Below are positions 50,065-59,255 of a DNA stretch of 64,000 nt, one piece after another; within the stretch, counting starts at the first letter, position 1; the number at the start of each line of letters is the position of its first letter. The notes below the pieces were generated by a model that saw only the letters and a program-made list of their open reading frames with translations, did no database searches and had not been told where the DNA came from. Where the stretch lies: assembly GCF_013377785.1 (NCBI RefSeq), contig NZ_JABXWT010000015.1:1-64000 (forward strand), read 5' to 3'. The DNA comes from Ruegeria haliotis. GTDB taxonomy: Bacteria; Pseudomonadota; Alphaproteobacteria; Rhodobacterales; Rhodobacteraceae. The translations under genes and the position numbers were made by a program.

Positions 50065-51939
50065 ATGATGCCCCACAGCGAATCAACTTCGAACCCTCAG
50101 CCTACCGGTTATGCCTGCATTCAGCGTTACGTGAAGACGCTGGACAGTTCACCCGGCGTGTACCGGATGCTGGACGGCGAAAGCCGGGTTTTGTACGTGG
50201 GAAAGGCGCGCAACCTGAAGGCGCGAGTGTCGAACTATGCGCGCCCGGGGCATTCCGGCCGGATCGAGCGGATGATCGCGGCGACCACCTCGATGATGTT
50301 CCTGACTACCCGGACCGAGACCGAGGCGCTGCTGCTGGAGCAGAACCTGATCAAGCAGCTCAAGCCGAAATACAATGTGCTGCTGCGCGACGACAAAAGT
50401 TTCCCGAACATTCTGGTCGCCAAGGATCATGCCTTTCCGCAGATCAAAAAACATCGTGGCGCCAAAAAAGAAAAGGGCGCTTATTTTGGTCCTTTCGCCA
50501 ATGCTGGGGCGGTGAACCGGACGCTGAACCAGCTGCAAAAAGCGTTCCTTCTGCGCAACTGTTCGGATTCCATGTTTGAAAGCCGGACGCGACCTTGCCT
50601 GCTCTATCAGATCAAGCGGTGCTCGGGGCCTTGCGTTGGGCTGATCTCGGAACAGGGATATGCCGAAAGCGTCAAGGATGCGGAACGGTTCTTGTCGGGG
50701 CGCTCGACCAAGGTGCAGGAAGAACTGGCGGAACAGATGATGGCCGCCTCTGCCGCGATGGAGTTCGAGCGTGCCGCTAGTCTGCGCGACCGGATTCGGG
50801 CGCTGACACAGGTGCAGACGTCGCAGGGCATCAATCCACGTAGTGTGACTGAGGCGGATGTGATCGGCCTCTATATGGATAGCGGTCAGGCCTGTGTGCA
50901 GGTGTTCTTTATCCGGGCCAACCAGAACTGGGGCAACAAGGATTTCTATCCGCGCGTCGGGCCGGATGTGTCACCCGCCGAAGCGATGGAAGCGTTTCTG
51001 GGCCAGTTCTACGACAACAAGGAACCACCCCGGCAACTGATCCTGTCAGATGCCACCGAGAACGCCGACCTGATGCAGGACGCGCTGTCAGAGAAGGCTG
51101 GTCGCAAAGTTGAGATCCTCGTGCCCCAGCGCGGGGAAAAGCAGGAGCTGGTTGCAGGCGCCTTGCGCAACGCCCGCGAGTCTCTGGCGCGGCGTATGTC
51201 GGAAAGTGCGACGCAGGCCAAGCTGCTGCGCGGTGTGGCCGAGGCGTTTGAACTGAATAACCCGCCGAACCGGATCGAGGTCTATGACAACAGCCACATT
51301 CAGGGCACCAACGCGGTGGGCGGCATGATCGTCGCAGGCCCCGAGGGGTTCATGAAAAGTGCCTATCGCAAGTTCAATATTCGAGGCGACGATCTGACTC
51401 CTGGCGATGATTTTGGCATGATGAAAGAGGTGCTGACCCGTCGTTTCACGCGCCTGCAAAAGGAAGACCCCGAACGCGACAAGGGGTTGTGGCCCGATCT
51501 GTTGCTGATTGACGGTGGCGCCGGTCAGGTCAGCGCGGTGCATGAGATCATGGCGCAGCACGGGGTCGAAGATATACCGATGGTTGGTGTCGCCAAAGGC
51601 GTCGACCGCGATCACGGTAAGGAAGAGTTTCACCGCACCGGCCAGCGTCCCTTTGCGCTGAAACGAAATGATCCGGTGCTGTATTTCATTCAGCGGCTCA
51701 GGGATGAGGCGCACCGGTTCGCCATCGGAACCCATCGCGCCAAGCGGGCCAAAGCGATTGGCGCGACGCCGCTGGACGAAATTGCGGGGGTTGGGGCCGC
51801 GCGGAAACGAGCCCTGCTAGCGCATTTCGGCAGTGCCAAGGCAGTCAGCCGCGCCAATTTGGTGGATCTGAAAGCCGTTGATGGAATCTCGGCCGGACTG
51901 GCGCAGAAGGTCTATGATTTCTTCCACGATAAGGGTTAG
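50065..51939 (+). CDS. uvrC: Excinuclease ABC subunit C
   Basis: About 624 residues. The GIY-YIG nuclease region is SSPGVYRMLDGESRVLYVGKARNLKARVSNY near residues 23-53. A UvrB-binding UVR segment (QEELAEQMMAASAAMEFERAASLRDRIRAL) lies near 210-240, the second nuclease domain has LLLIDGGAGQVSAV, and the tail ends with helix-hairpin-helix repeats. UvrC makes both incisions in nucleotide excision repair. ATG 50065 is preferred for similarity to the family start; ATG 50038 is possible. Its stop overlaps the convergent transporter gene's stop. Confidence 0.95.
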   Translation: MMPHSESTSNPQPTGYACIQRYVKTLDSSPGVYRMLDGESRVLYVGKARNLKARVSNYARPGHSGRIERMIAATTSMMFLTTRTETEALLLEQNLIKQLKPKYNVLLRDDKSFPNILVAKDHAFPQIKKHRGAKKEKGAYFGPFANAGAVNRTLNQLQKAFLLRNCSDSMFESRTRPCLLYQIKRCSGPCVGLISEQGYAESVKDAERFLSGRSTKVQEELAEQMMAASAAMEFERAASLRDRIRALTQVQTSQGINPRSVTEADVIGLYMDSGQACVQVFFIRANQNWGNKDFYPRVGPDVSPAEAMEAFLGQFYDNKEPPRQLILSDATENADLMQDALSEKAGRKVEILVPQRGEKQELVAGALRNARESLARRMSESATQAKLLRGVAEAFELNNPPNRIEVYDNSHIQGTNAVGGMIVAGPEGFMKSAYRKFNIRGDDLTPGDDFGMMKEVLTRRFTRLQKEDPERDKGLWPDLLLIDGGAGQVSAVHEIMAQHGVEDIPMVGVAKGVDRDHGKEEFHRTGQRPFALKRNDPVLYFIQRLRDEAHRFAIGTHRAKRAKAIGATPLDEIAGVGAARKRALLAHFGSAKAVSRANLVDLKAVDGISAGLAQKVYDFFHDKG

Positions 51940-52820
51940 ACCTGTCGCCCACGCCAGAGGATGTAGAGGCCCGAGGCCACAATCAATGCGCTGCCGATCC
52001 ACATCGTGCGGTCCAGATGTTCGCCGAACATGAAAACGCCCAAACCGATACCGAACAACAGGCGTGTATAGCGGAACGGGGTAACTGCCGAAACTTCGCC
52101 GGTTCGCATGGCCTTCATCAGAGACGCGTAGGCGATTGTGCCCAAGATCACCGCACCCCCCATGTGCAGGCTGGTGTTTATAGGCAGCGCTACCATCGGG
52201 GCACTCTCCCAAAACCGGTAGGCAAGCCCGGCAATCACGATACATAGAAACCCGTAGAACCCCAACACTTCGGTTCCCAAAGTCGCCGGCGCGGCCCGAC
52301 TCGCCAAATCACGCCCGGCAAAACCGAACATGCCCAGGATGGCCAGAATTGACAGAATGGAAAAGCTGTCGCCTGTGGGTTGGATGATGATCACAACGCC
52401 AATCATTCCCACAAGAATCGCGCTCCACCGTCGCCAGCCAACAGTTTCACCAAAAAACAGCGCAGCACCCGCAACCACGACCAGCGGAGTGGCCTGCAGT
52501 ATCACCGTGGCCGAAGACAACGGCGTGAGTGCGATGGCCAGCACGTAAAACAGCCGCCCGAGAATTTCGAATACGGCCCGCACCTTCATGGCGGGGGACA
52601 GTACGTCTGGGTGCATCAACCGCGTGCCACGCCACGTTGCAGCGCCGGCAAAGATCGCGGCCCCACCTGCTCCGAACAGTACCAGAACCTGCCAGATCGG
52701 TAGTACTGCGGACATGTGCTTCAACAAGGCGTCCTCCAGCGCGAACCCGGCCATGGCGACGATCATCCAGGCGCTGCCGATCAGGTTGGAGCGGGGGTCG
52801 GTTTGAATATGTGCTGTCAT
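51936..52820 (-). CDS. DMT superfamily transporter (EamA domains)
   Basis: A 294-residue protein with ten predicted membrane helices in two EamA repeats. SAWMIVAMAGFALEDALLKHM begins the first repeat and ALTPLSSATVILQATPLVVVAGAALFFGE is its conserved end; FRYTRLLFGIGLGVFMFGEHLDRTMWIGSALIVASGLYIL ends the second. DMT exporters move metabolites or drugs across the inner membrane. It converges on uvrC with a four-base overlap and is divergent from pgsA. Substrate unknown. Confidence 0.9.
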   Translation of the reverse strand: MTAHIQTDPRSNLIGSAWMIVAMAGFALEDALLKHMSAVLPIWQVLVLFGAGGAAIFAGAATWRGTRLMHPDVLSPAMKVRAVFEILGRLFYVLAIALTPLSSATVILQATPLVVVAGAALFFGETVGWRRWSAILVGMIGVVIIIQPTGDSFSILSILAILGMFGFAGRDLASRAAPATLGTEVLGFYGFLCIVIAGLAYRFWESAPMVALPINTSLHMGGAVILGTIAYASLMKAMRTGEVSAVTPFRYTRLLFGIGLGVFMFGEHLDRTMWIGSALIVASGLYILWRGRQV

Positions 52821-53011
52821 TATGTTCGCGCGCGCCTTTTGGCTGGTCCGTCCGGCAATCTGACTGCAAACCAGCCCCGCGCCAAGATGTATCCGACTGA
52901 GAGATCCAGATTGCGACGGTTTGACCTGAATTCCACCAAGCGACTGTGATTGACGCAGTTTTTTGTCGCTCTGCCTTTTCTGTCCGGAACCAGCGATGTA
53001 GGGTCCGCTTT

Positions 53012-53680
53012 ATGAAATGGAACCTGCCAAATACCCTGACCATCCTGCGGCTGCTGGCTGCACCCGGTCTGGCCGTCATGTTTTTGTACTTCACGCGCCC
53101 CTATGCGGACTGGTTCGCTTTGATCCTGTTTCTGACTGCAGCGATAACCGACTGGTTTGACGGCTATCTGGCACGCGCATGGAAGCAGGAAACCAAGATC
53201 GGTGCGATGCTGGACCCGATTGCCGATAAGGCGATGGTCGTGATTGCCCTGATGATCTTGGTTGGGTATTCGGCTGAACACTGGACACCTTGGCTGGTGC
53301 TGCCCGCGACCGTGATCCTATTCCGGGAGGTGTTCGTTTCGGGCCTGCGAGAGTATTTGGGCGATGTGGCCGGGACGCTGAAGGTGACGCAGCTGGCCAA
53401 ATGGAAGACAACGGCGCAGATGATTGCTATTGCGGTGCTGTTTTCGCAGGGAATCTTCGAGCACTATTTCGTGATGTCCACATTCGGCATGGATGCGGAG
53501 ATGATCGATCAGGTCCTTGGTGGGCAAGTCGAAGACGTGAACGGGTTGGCCTGGAAGCTGGAAGGCATGTTCTGGTCCGGGCGGGTCGGGCTGTGGCTGT
53601 TGTGGATCGCGGCGACGCTGACATTGATCACCGGCTATGACTACCTACGTAAAGCTATGCCCCACCTGAAGGAGAGTTAA
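53012..53680 (+). CDS. pgsA: CDP-diacylglycerol-glycerol-3-phosphate 3-phosphatidyltransferase
   Basis: A 222-residue membrane enzyme with the CDP-alcohol phosphatidyltransferase motif DWFDGYLARAWKQETKIGAMLDPIADK near residues 46-72, which fits DGxxAR(x8)GxxxD(x3)D. NLPNTLTILRLLAAPGLAVMF at the start is typical of PgsA. It makes phosphatidylglycerophosphate for phosphatidylglycerol and cardiolipin. It lies 3 bases before moaD on the same strand, a gene order frequent in Rhodobacteraceae (uvrC-pgsA-moaD-moaE). Confidence 0.93.
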   Translation: MKWNLPNTLTILRLLAAPGLAVMFLYFTRPYADWFALILFLTAAITDWFDGYLARAWKQETKIGAMLDPIADKAMVVIALMILVGYSAEHWTPWLVLPATVILFREVFVSGLREYLGDVAGTLKVTQLAKWKTTAQMIAIAVLFSQGIFEHYFVMSTFGMDAEMIDQVLGGQVEDVNGLAWKLEGMFWSGRVGLWLLWIAATLTLITGYDYLRKAMPHLKES

Positions 53681-53683
53681 GGG

Positions 53684-53929
53684 ATGGATGTGCTGTATTT
53701 CGCCTGGGTGCGTGAACGGATCGGCCTTCCCAAAGAACGGGTCGAGACCAACGCAGCCACGGTGTCCGATCTGGTCGCCGAACTGAGCGCGCGGGAAGAG
53801 CGTTATGCCGCCGCCTTTGCAGATATCTCTGCCTTGCGGGTCGCACTGGATCAGGAGCTGTCGGATTTCGACGCCCCCTTGACCGGGGTGCGAGAGGTTG
53901 CGTTTTTTCCGCCCATGACCGGCGGGTAA
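53684..53929 (+). CDS. moaD: Molybdopterin synthase sulfur carrier subunit
   Basis: An 81-residue ubiquitin-fold protein ending FFPPMTGG. The terminal Gly-Gly is adenylated and converted to a thiocarboxylate, which supplies sulfur to molybdopterin. The YFAWVRERIGLPKERV start is typical of MoaD. It lies 3 bases after pgsA and 4 bases before moaE, its heterotetramer partner. Assignment is firm from the C-terminus, length and neighbour. Confidence 0.94.
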   Translation: MDVLYFAWVRERIGLPKERVETNAATVSDLVAELSAREERYAAAFADISALRVALDQELSDFDAPLTGVREVAFFPPMTGG

Positions 53930-53933
53930 CGCC

Positions 53934-54377
53934 ATGCGCATAGCCGTTCAGGAAGAAGAGTTCGATCTTGGGGCCGAGGCCAACGCCTTTGCCGCGGGTG
54001 ACGATGCCAACGGCGCCATCGTGACCTTTACCGGCATCGTGCGGGATCTGGCGACCGGTGATCTGGATGTGATGGAGATCGAACATTATCCGGGCATGAC
54101 CGAGCGGGCATTGACCAAGATTGCCGAAGAGGCAAAGACGCGCTGGTCGCTGGGTGATGTTCTGGTCATCCACCGGCATGGGCGGTTGGCGCCGGGTGAG
54201 CGAATCATGATGGTCGCCACCGCCGCACGGCATCGCAAGGACGCCTTCGAGGCGGCAGAGTATCTGATGGATTACCTCAAATCTCGCGCGCCATTCTGGA
54301 AGAAAGAAATCACAACGTCAGGTGCGGAGTGGGTCGCTGCCAAGGATGAGGATGAAGACGCGTTGACCCGCTGGTAA
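53934..54377 (+). CDS. moaE: Molybdopterin synthase catalytic subunit
   Basis: A 147-residue MoaE. GAIVTFTGIVRD near residues 28-39, EIEHYPGMTERAL near 48-60, HRHGRLAPGE and RHRKDAFEAAEYLMDYLKSRAPFWKKE (with the catalytic lysines) are all canonical. With MoaD it inserts two sulfurs into cyclic pyranopterin monophosphate to form molybdopterin. Same operon as pgsA and moaD. No frameshift or anomaly. Confidence 0.96.
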   Translation: MRIAVQEEEFDLGAEANAFAAGDDANGAIVTFTGIVRDLATGDLDVMEIEHYPGMTERALTKIAEEAKTRWSLGDVLVIHRHGRLAPGERIMMVATAARHRKDAFEAAEYLMDYLKSRAPFWKKEITTSGAEWVAAKDEDEDALTRW

Positions 54378-54400
54378 GCACCAAGGCGCAATGATGTTGT

Positions 54401-54745
54401 CTAATCTGCGTTATTAATCCGCCCACGCAGTTCTTCAGCTTCCTGCCGTGCCGCCCGCAATCCGTCCATCGCAGCCCCCAGTTCAGCCTCGGTCTGGGTC
54501 AACTGGTTGGTCAGTTCCGCCTCGCGCTGTTGCAGATATGTAATCGCCTGATCGCGGGTTTCCTCGGCCTCGTGCAATTCCTGACTCATACGGTCCAGAT
54601 CGGCCACGTCGCTTTGGCGGACGCGGGACAGACGATGGGCCAGCCAGTTGGCAAACCAACCCATGCAGAAGGCCGCGAACAGGATGATGGCGGTGGCGAT
54701 TATGAATTCGATTCGGTTCAACTTACTGGTCCCCTGCGTCCGCAT
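54401..54745 (-). CDS. Small membrane-anchored coiled-coil protein
   Basis: A 114-residue protein with one hydrophobic helix near residues 13-33 (FIIATAIILFAAFCMGWFANWLA) followed by a heptad-rich coiled coil rich in Glu, Gln and Arg (LHEAEETRDQAITYLQQREAELTNQL...) to the end. It starts inside the last 23 bases of the OmpA-family gene, so it is co-transcribed with it. Function unknown; it may form a complex with the OmpA-family protein at the inner membrane. Confidence 0.75.
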   Translation of the reverse strand: MRTQGTSKLNRIEFIIATAIILFAAFCMGWFANWLAHRLSRVRQSDVADLDRMSQELHEAEETRDQAITYLQQREAELTNQLTQTEAELGAAMDGLRAARQEAEELRGRINNAD

Positions 54746-56642
54746 CGGATGCGGTATTGTCCGTCTGCCCGGCCTCCGGCGCGTTTGATTCCGCCTCTAA
54801 TGCCTCTAGTCCGGTTTCCGTGCTTTCCACCGGTTCGGGCCGGATCAGGCGAAACTCGATCCGCCGATTTTCTTCTCGACCCTCTTCGCTGTCATTGTCG
54901 GCAATGGGTTGGGCTTCGCCATAGCCAACAGCCGTGTAGCTTGCGGTTGGAATCCGCCGGCCGCGCAATTCGTTCAGGATCGATTGCGCCCGCGCCTGGC
55001 TGAGCTGCTGGTTCATTTCCTCGCGACCCTGACTGTCGGTGTGACCCTGAATCTCCATACGAATCGCACCGCATGCACGCAAGATATCTGCAATCTGATT
55101 CACGCTATCGCGCGAGTCGGCGGCGATGGTGGCTGATCCGGGCTCAAAGGCGATTTTGCCCACCGATTGAACCTCAGCAATCTGTTCCTCGCACAGCTCG
55201 GGGTCGGGTAGGGCGTCTTTGGGCTCCGGCGGAGGCTGATAGGTGATCGCCAGGGTGAAATCCTGCCCTTCACCCAGCTTGTCCGAGAGGTGCCCTGCAA
55301 TCTGAGCCTTAGCGTCTTTGTCATGACTCAGGCCGGTCAGATCAACCGACTCTGGTGTCACCGTCAGGGCGCCGTTGTGCAGTTGTGTCAGTGCTTCAAG
55401 TCCTGCCAGAACGCGCACGGCCCAATCTGCAGGCAAATCGGGTGCAACGCGTGTGGCCACATGGACCCGTTCTGATCCAAAAGCCGCGCGGGCGTAACTG
55501 TCGACCATATCGCGCAAAGTTTCATCGCCCAAACGTCCGCGCAACTGCACCAGACCTTCCGGGCTGCGGGTCGCAGAAAACTCGATGGGGCCAGTCTGTT
55601 CTTCGGTTTCCGGTTCCGGCAACACCGCGTGCAGGGCGAAAACCTCGGGCAGCGTGTTCTCCAACTCGCCCACAACCCGGTCGAACAGAGCGGGTTGGGT
55701 ACCTTGTGCTGCGATCAGCGTGATGTCGGCATCCGAGATGGTGATCGATCCCTGGCCGATTTCGGCCAGCGCCCGAATGCTCAACTCTGCGGCCTCGGGC
55801 CAGCGCGGAGAAGGAACTCCCAACCCGATGGTGCACGTATAGGGGCCGGACAAACCAGCGTCTTGGGCTGCTGCTACGATTCGATCGCGGGCCATTTCGC
55901 CTTGTGCGGAGCAGGCATCGAACTGACCCCCGGCATCGCTGATCAGATAACGCAGCGTGAAAGGTGTGATAACCGGTCGCGGCGCCGAAATTGACAAACC
56001 GATGCGCAGGCTGGGCGGCGCGGCACGGGTGAGGTCCTGTTCCAGCTGCTCTTTTTCTGCCTGACTATCGGCAATGGCTGTGATCCTGACCAGGCCGGGG
56101 CTGGCCGAGATTTTTGCACGCGGCAGCCGGGACAGCGCTTCGATCGCGTAATTGATGGCGTCGTCCCAGCCTTTGGGTTTGGGATAATCGGCGGTTTCCA
56201 TCAAATCTGACACCTCGATCGTGCGACCCAGGCTATGCAATCGGTCCATCAGGGCCGCGCGGTCTTGGCTGGCCGGAATCAGCCCAATGACAGAGATGCC
56301 GCTGTCATTGCGTAGAATTTCTGCAGAAAATCGCGGTGCCGCCAGATCCAAGGTCGCCGTGACCCCCATTTCGTCGATGACGCGGGATGTTTCGACTTCG
56401 GTTCCTGCGGCCGTCAGCGCATTGAAGCGTGTCGCTTCGTCCGGGGCTGTGCCGGTCAGAACAACGCGCAGCCCATCAGACTGTACTTCGGCCCAGTCGT
56501 GTCCTTTGAGATCCAATGCCCGTCGAACGGCAAATTCGGATGTTTCCTCGATCTTTGTCACCGCAAAGCTTGCCGCCAACAATGACAGCCCGGCTGATAC
56601 GAGGAATATCAGTGAAACGGTGAAAATAAACGGCAGACGCAT
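54723..56642 (-). CDS. OmpA-family peptidoglycan-binding protein with BON-like repeats
   Basis: A 639-residue protein with an N-terminal helix (FIFTVSLIFLVSAGLSLLAASFA; signal anchor), several BON-like modules (VLTGTAPDEATRFNAL, VIGLIPASQDRAALMDRL, VQLRGRLGDETLRDMVD) and a C-terminal OmpA domain near residues 480-600. The latter has the peptidoglycan motif IQGHTDSQGREEMNQQLSQARAQSI and ENRRIEFRL. The last 40 residues are acidic and disordered. It probably ties the envelope to peptidoglycan. It is followed by the coiled-coil gene and lies beside ubiA. Confidence 0.85.
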   Translation of the reverse strand: MRLPFIFTVSLIFLVSAGLSLLAASFAVTKIEETSEFAVRRALDLKGHDWAEVQSDGLRVVLTGTAPDEATRFNALTAAGTEVETSRVIDEMGVTATLDLAAPRFSAEILRNDSGISVIGLIPASQDRAALMDRLHSLGRTIEVSDLMETADYPKPKGWDDAINYAIEALSRLPRAKISASPGLVRITAIADSQAEKEQLEQDLTRAAPPSLRIGLSISAPRPVITPFTLRYLISDAGGQFDACSAQGEMARDRIVAAAQDAGLSGPYTCTIGLGVPSPRWPEAAELSIRALAEIGQGSITISDADITLIAAQGTQPALFDRVVGELENTLPEVFALHAVLPEPETEEQTGPIEFSATRSPEGLVQLRGRLGDETLRDMVDSYARAAFGSERVHVATRVAPDLPADWAVRVLAGLEALTQLHNGALTVTPESVDLTGLSHDKDAKAQIAGHLSDKLGEGQDFTLAITYQPPPEPKDALPDPELCEEQIAEVQSVGKIAFEPGSATIAADSRDSVNQIADILRACGAIRMEIQGHTDSQGREEMNQQLSQARAQSILNELRGRRIPTASYTAVGYGEAQPIADNDSEEGREENRRIEFRLIRPEPVESTETGLEALEAESNAPEAGQTDNTASDADAGDQ

Positions 56643-56706
56643 GTGCGGGTTTGAGACTCCTCAGGCGTTTGAACGGAGTCTTACAGACCCCTGAGCAGAG
56701 GTGCAA

Positions 56707-57669
56707 TCAGAGCAACAGCGCGACGCAAAAGAAGATCAGCGGAATAAGGCCGGTGTCGCGGTTGGCGCGAAAAAGTTGCAGCAGTTTGGCGTTATCTTCG
56801 ATGTCCAGACCACGCAATTGCCACATCATGTGCCAGCCCATGGCCCAAGGTCCCCCAAGCGCGACAACCAGCGCAAACAGAGACGCATCGGGAACACCAG
56901 CGTCGATGATGGCCAGGCCCATCAAGGCAATTGTGGCGACCAGAAAGTACTTCAGCCACTTCGCCGTATCTGTACCAAACAGCCGCGCGGTGGACTTGAT
57001 GCCTACCAACTCGTCGTCTTCTGCATCCTGATGGGCGTAAATCGTATCGTAGAACAACGTCCAAGCGATCCCGGCAAGATAAAGGGTTATGGCAGGCCAG
57101 CCCACCGATCCGCTATGCGCGGCCCAGGCCAGCAACGCGCCCCAGTTGAAAGCCAGACCCAGAAACACCTGCGGCCACCAGGTGAACCGTTTGGCAAACG
57201 GATAGATGGTCACGGGCAGCAGAGACAGCACGCCCATCGCGATGGCGGCCATGTTGAAGCTGAGCAAAATTGCCAATGCCAGCAGACATTGGAGAATCAT
57301 CCAGGCTGCGGCCTGACGGACGCTGACCTGACCAGATGGAATCGGGCGCGACCGCGTGCGCTCGACCTGCGCGTCGAACTCGCGGTCGGTGATGTCGTTC
57401 CAGGTGCACCCGGCGCCGCGCATCAGAAAGGCCCCAAGCGCGCAGCCTATCGTGATCCAGAGATCCTCCAGCCGCGGACTGCCGTCGCTGAGGATCGCCA
57501 AAGCTAGACCCCACCAACAGGGAATCAGCAGTAACCATGTTCCGATAGGTCGATCAGCACGGGACAGGCGCAGATAAGGGCGGGCAAAAGCTGGCGCGTA
57601 AGTATCAACCCAATTGCCGGTGACGGCATCGGCGACTTGATGATCTGGTGTTGGAGCATTGCCTTGCAT
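56707..57669 (-). CDS. ubiA: 4-hydroxybenzoate polyprenyltransferase
   Basis: A 320-residue membrane enzyme with about nine helices. The first aspartate-rich motif is NDITDREFDAQVERTRSRPI and the second is YDTIYAHQDAEDDELVGIKSTA, both standard for UbiA. It adds the polyprenyl chain to 4-hydroxybenzoate in ubiquinone synthesis. ATG 57669 gives the family start (MQGNAPTPD...). It is divergent from rsmE with only 12 bases between the two start codons, so its promoter must overlap the other gene. Confidence 0.95.
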   Translation of the reverse strand: MQGNAPTPDHQVADAVTGNWVDTYAPAFARPYLRLSRADRPIGTWLLLIPCWWGLALAILSDGSPRLEDLWITIGCALGAFLMRGAGCTWNDITDREFDAQVERTRSRPIPSGQVSVRQAAAWMILQCLLALAILLSFNMAAIAMGVLSLLPVTIYPFAKRFTWWPQVFLGLAFNWGALLAWAAHSGSVGWPAITLYLAGIAWTLFYDTIYAHQDAEDDELVGIKSTARLFGTDTAKWLKYFLVATIALMGLAIIDAGVPDASLFALVVALGGPWAMGWHMMWQLRGLDIEDNAKLLQLFRANRDTGLIPLIFFCVALLL

Positions 57670-57681
57670 ATGTAAGGTCTC

Positions 57682-58407
57682 ATGAGTGCGAAGATCAGAC
57701 TGTATGTAGAGCAGCCCTTGGGTCAGGGGCAATCGGTTCCTTTGACGCGCGAACAGGCGCATTACCTGTTCGGCGTGATGCGTTTGGCCGTTGGGGGCCG
57801 TGTGGCCCTGTTCAACGGGCGGGGTGGTGAGTGGTTGGCCGACGTTGCCGAGGCGGGTAAGCGAGGCGGCACACTGACCTGTCTTGAGTTGAGCAGGCCT
57901 TTGCAGTTGCCCCCCGATCTGTGGTTTCTATTCGCGCCAATCAAAAAGGCGCGGACGGATTTCATCGTAGAAAAAGCGGCGGAGATGGGCGCAGCGCGGA
58001 TCATGCCTGTCCAGACCGAGTTCACCAATTCCGAGCGCATCCGGCAAGACCGGTTGCAGGCCCATGCGGTTGAGGCCGCCGAGCAATGCGGCGGGACATT
58101 TGTGCCCGAAGTGGCCGATCTTCAGAGGTTGGATAAAGTCCTCGATGCTTGGCCCGAAGGCCGTCAGTTGATGTTCTGCAACGAAGCCGAGGTCGGCTCG
58201 GCCCTGCGTTTGGCTGAAAATGAAAAAGGGCGCCCCTGGGCTATTCTGATTGGTCCCGAAGGTGGGTTTTCCGAGCGGGAACGGGCGCGGTTGACCACAT
58301 TGCCATATGCGCATGTTGTCAGCCTTGGGCCCCGTATCCTGCGGGCCGACACGGCAGCCGTAGCGGCTCTGACCATGTGGCAACAGGCGCTGGGGGATTG
58401 GGCGTGA
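57682..58407 (+). CDS. rsmE: 16S rRNA (uracil1498-N3)-methyltransferase
   Basis: A 241-residue SPOUT methyltransferase. The N-terminal PUA-like part begins KIRLYVEQPL; the knotted C-terminal domain has IKKARTDFIVEKAAEMG, ILIGPEGGFSERE and LGPRILRADTAAVAAL, all RsmE hallmarks. It methylates U1498 of 16S rRNA using S-adenosylmethionine. It overlaps the GNAT gene start in a GTGA arrangement. Confidence 0.96.
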   Translation: MSAKIRLYVEQPLGQGQSVPLTREQAHYLFGVMRLAVGGRVALFNGRGGEWLADVAEAGKRGGTLTCLELSRPLQLPPDLWFLFAPIKKARTDFIVEKAAEMGAARIMPVQTEFTNSERIRQDRLQAHAVEAAEQCGGTFVPEVADLQRLDKVLDAWPEGRQLMFCNEAEVGSALRLAENEKGRPWAILIGPEGGFSERERARLTTLPYAHVVSLGPRILRADTAAVAALTMWQQALGDWA

Positions 58408-59255
58408 CGTGGCGGATGGCGCAGGAGGATGACATTCCTGCTGTCGAACGTTTTCTTTACGAGCACGTGCAAAGTTCAATGTTCCCGCTGGCAAACCTGC
58501 ATGATTTTGGTCTGAACGGAACATATGCCCGGTCCGTGCAGATTTGGTTGCTGGGGGACGATCTCCGCGGCGTTTTTGCCATAACAAATGAAGGCATGGT
58601 TCTTCCGCAATGCCCCGACTGTTGCGACGCTGAACTTGTGGCCGCGACAGACTTGGTGAGGGATCGCGAGATCCTTGGCGTTATTGGTGAGGCCACACAA
58701 ACCCGCCGGATCATGCGTTTGGCAGGATGGAGCGACAGGGCGACTCAATTGGATCATGACGAACCTGCCTTTTCTCTTGAATTGGCCTCGTTGATCATTC
58801 CGGAATTACCGGCGTCCCGGCTTGTTCCGCTGTCTATGATCGATCATGGGTTGGCGGTTGAATGGCGTCGTGCCTACCTCATTGAAACTCTCGGTGTTCT
58901 TCAGAAGGACGTGACGGAACAAGCCAAGCGCGATATCGATTCTTATCTGTCCCGGGACTCCCATCGCGTATTGTTGGTTGATGGGGAACCCGTCGGCATG
59001 ACCGGTTTCAACGCCGTGCTATCCGATGTTGTCCAGATCGGTGGTGTGTATACGCCACCTCACCTGCGGGGTCTCGGCTATGCCCGTCAGGCAGTGGCCC
59101 TGCATCTGAATGAGGCGCGCGCGTCGGGTGTCTCTCGGGCAGTTCTGTTTGCCGCATCAAACTTCGCCGCGCGCGCGTATGTCGCCATCGGCTTTGTCCG
59201 AGCGGGCGATTTTGCGTTGATTTTGTTTCAGACAGACAAGGAAACCATCGCATGA
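58404..59255 (+). CDS. GNAT family N-acetyltransferase
   Basis: A 283-residue protein with GTG start overlapping the rsmE stop. The first half (AQEDDIPAVERFLYEHVQSSMFPLANL...) is a variable GNAT-like or DUF4081-like module. The second half is a full GNAT domain with the acetyl-CoA loop VYTPPHLRGLGYARQAVALHL near residues 215-235 and FAASNFAARAYVAIGFVRAGDF. Similar two-module proteins act on small amines or on proteins; the acceptor is unknown. The stop overlaps the next gene by four bases. Confidence 0.85.
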   Translation: MTWRMAQEDDIPAVERFLYEHVQSSMFPLANLHDFGLNGTYARSVQIWLLGDDLRGVFAITNEGMVLPQCPDCCDAELVAATDLVRDREILGVIGEATQTRRIMRLAGWSDRATQLDHDEPAFSLELASLIIPELPASRLVPLSMIDHGLAVEWRRAYLIETLGVLQKDVTEQAKRDIDSYLSRDSHRVLLVDGEPVGMTGFNAVLSDVVQIGGVYTPPHLRGLGYARQAVALHLNEARASGVSRAVLFAASNFAARAYVAIGFVRAGDFALILFQTDKETIA

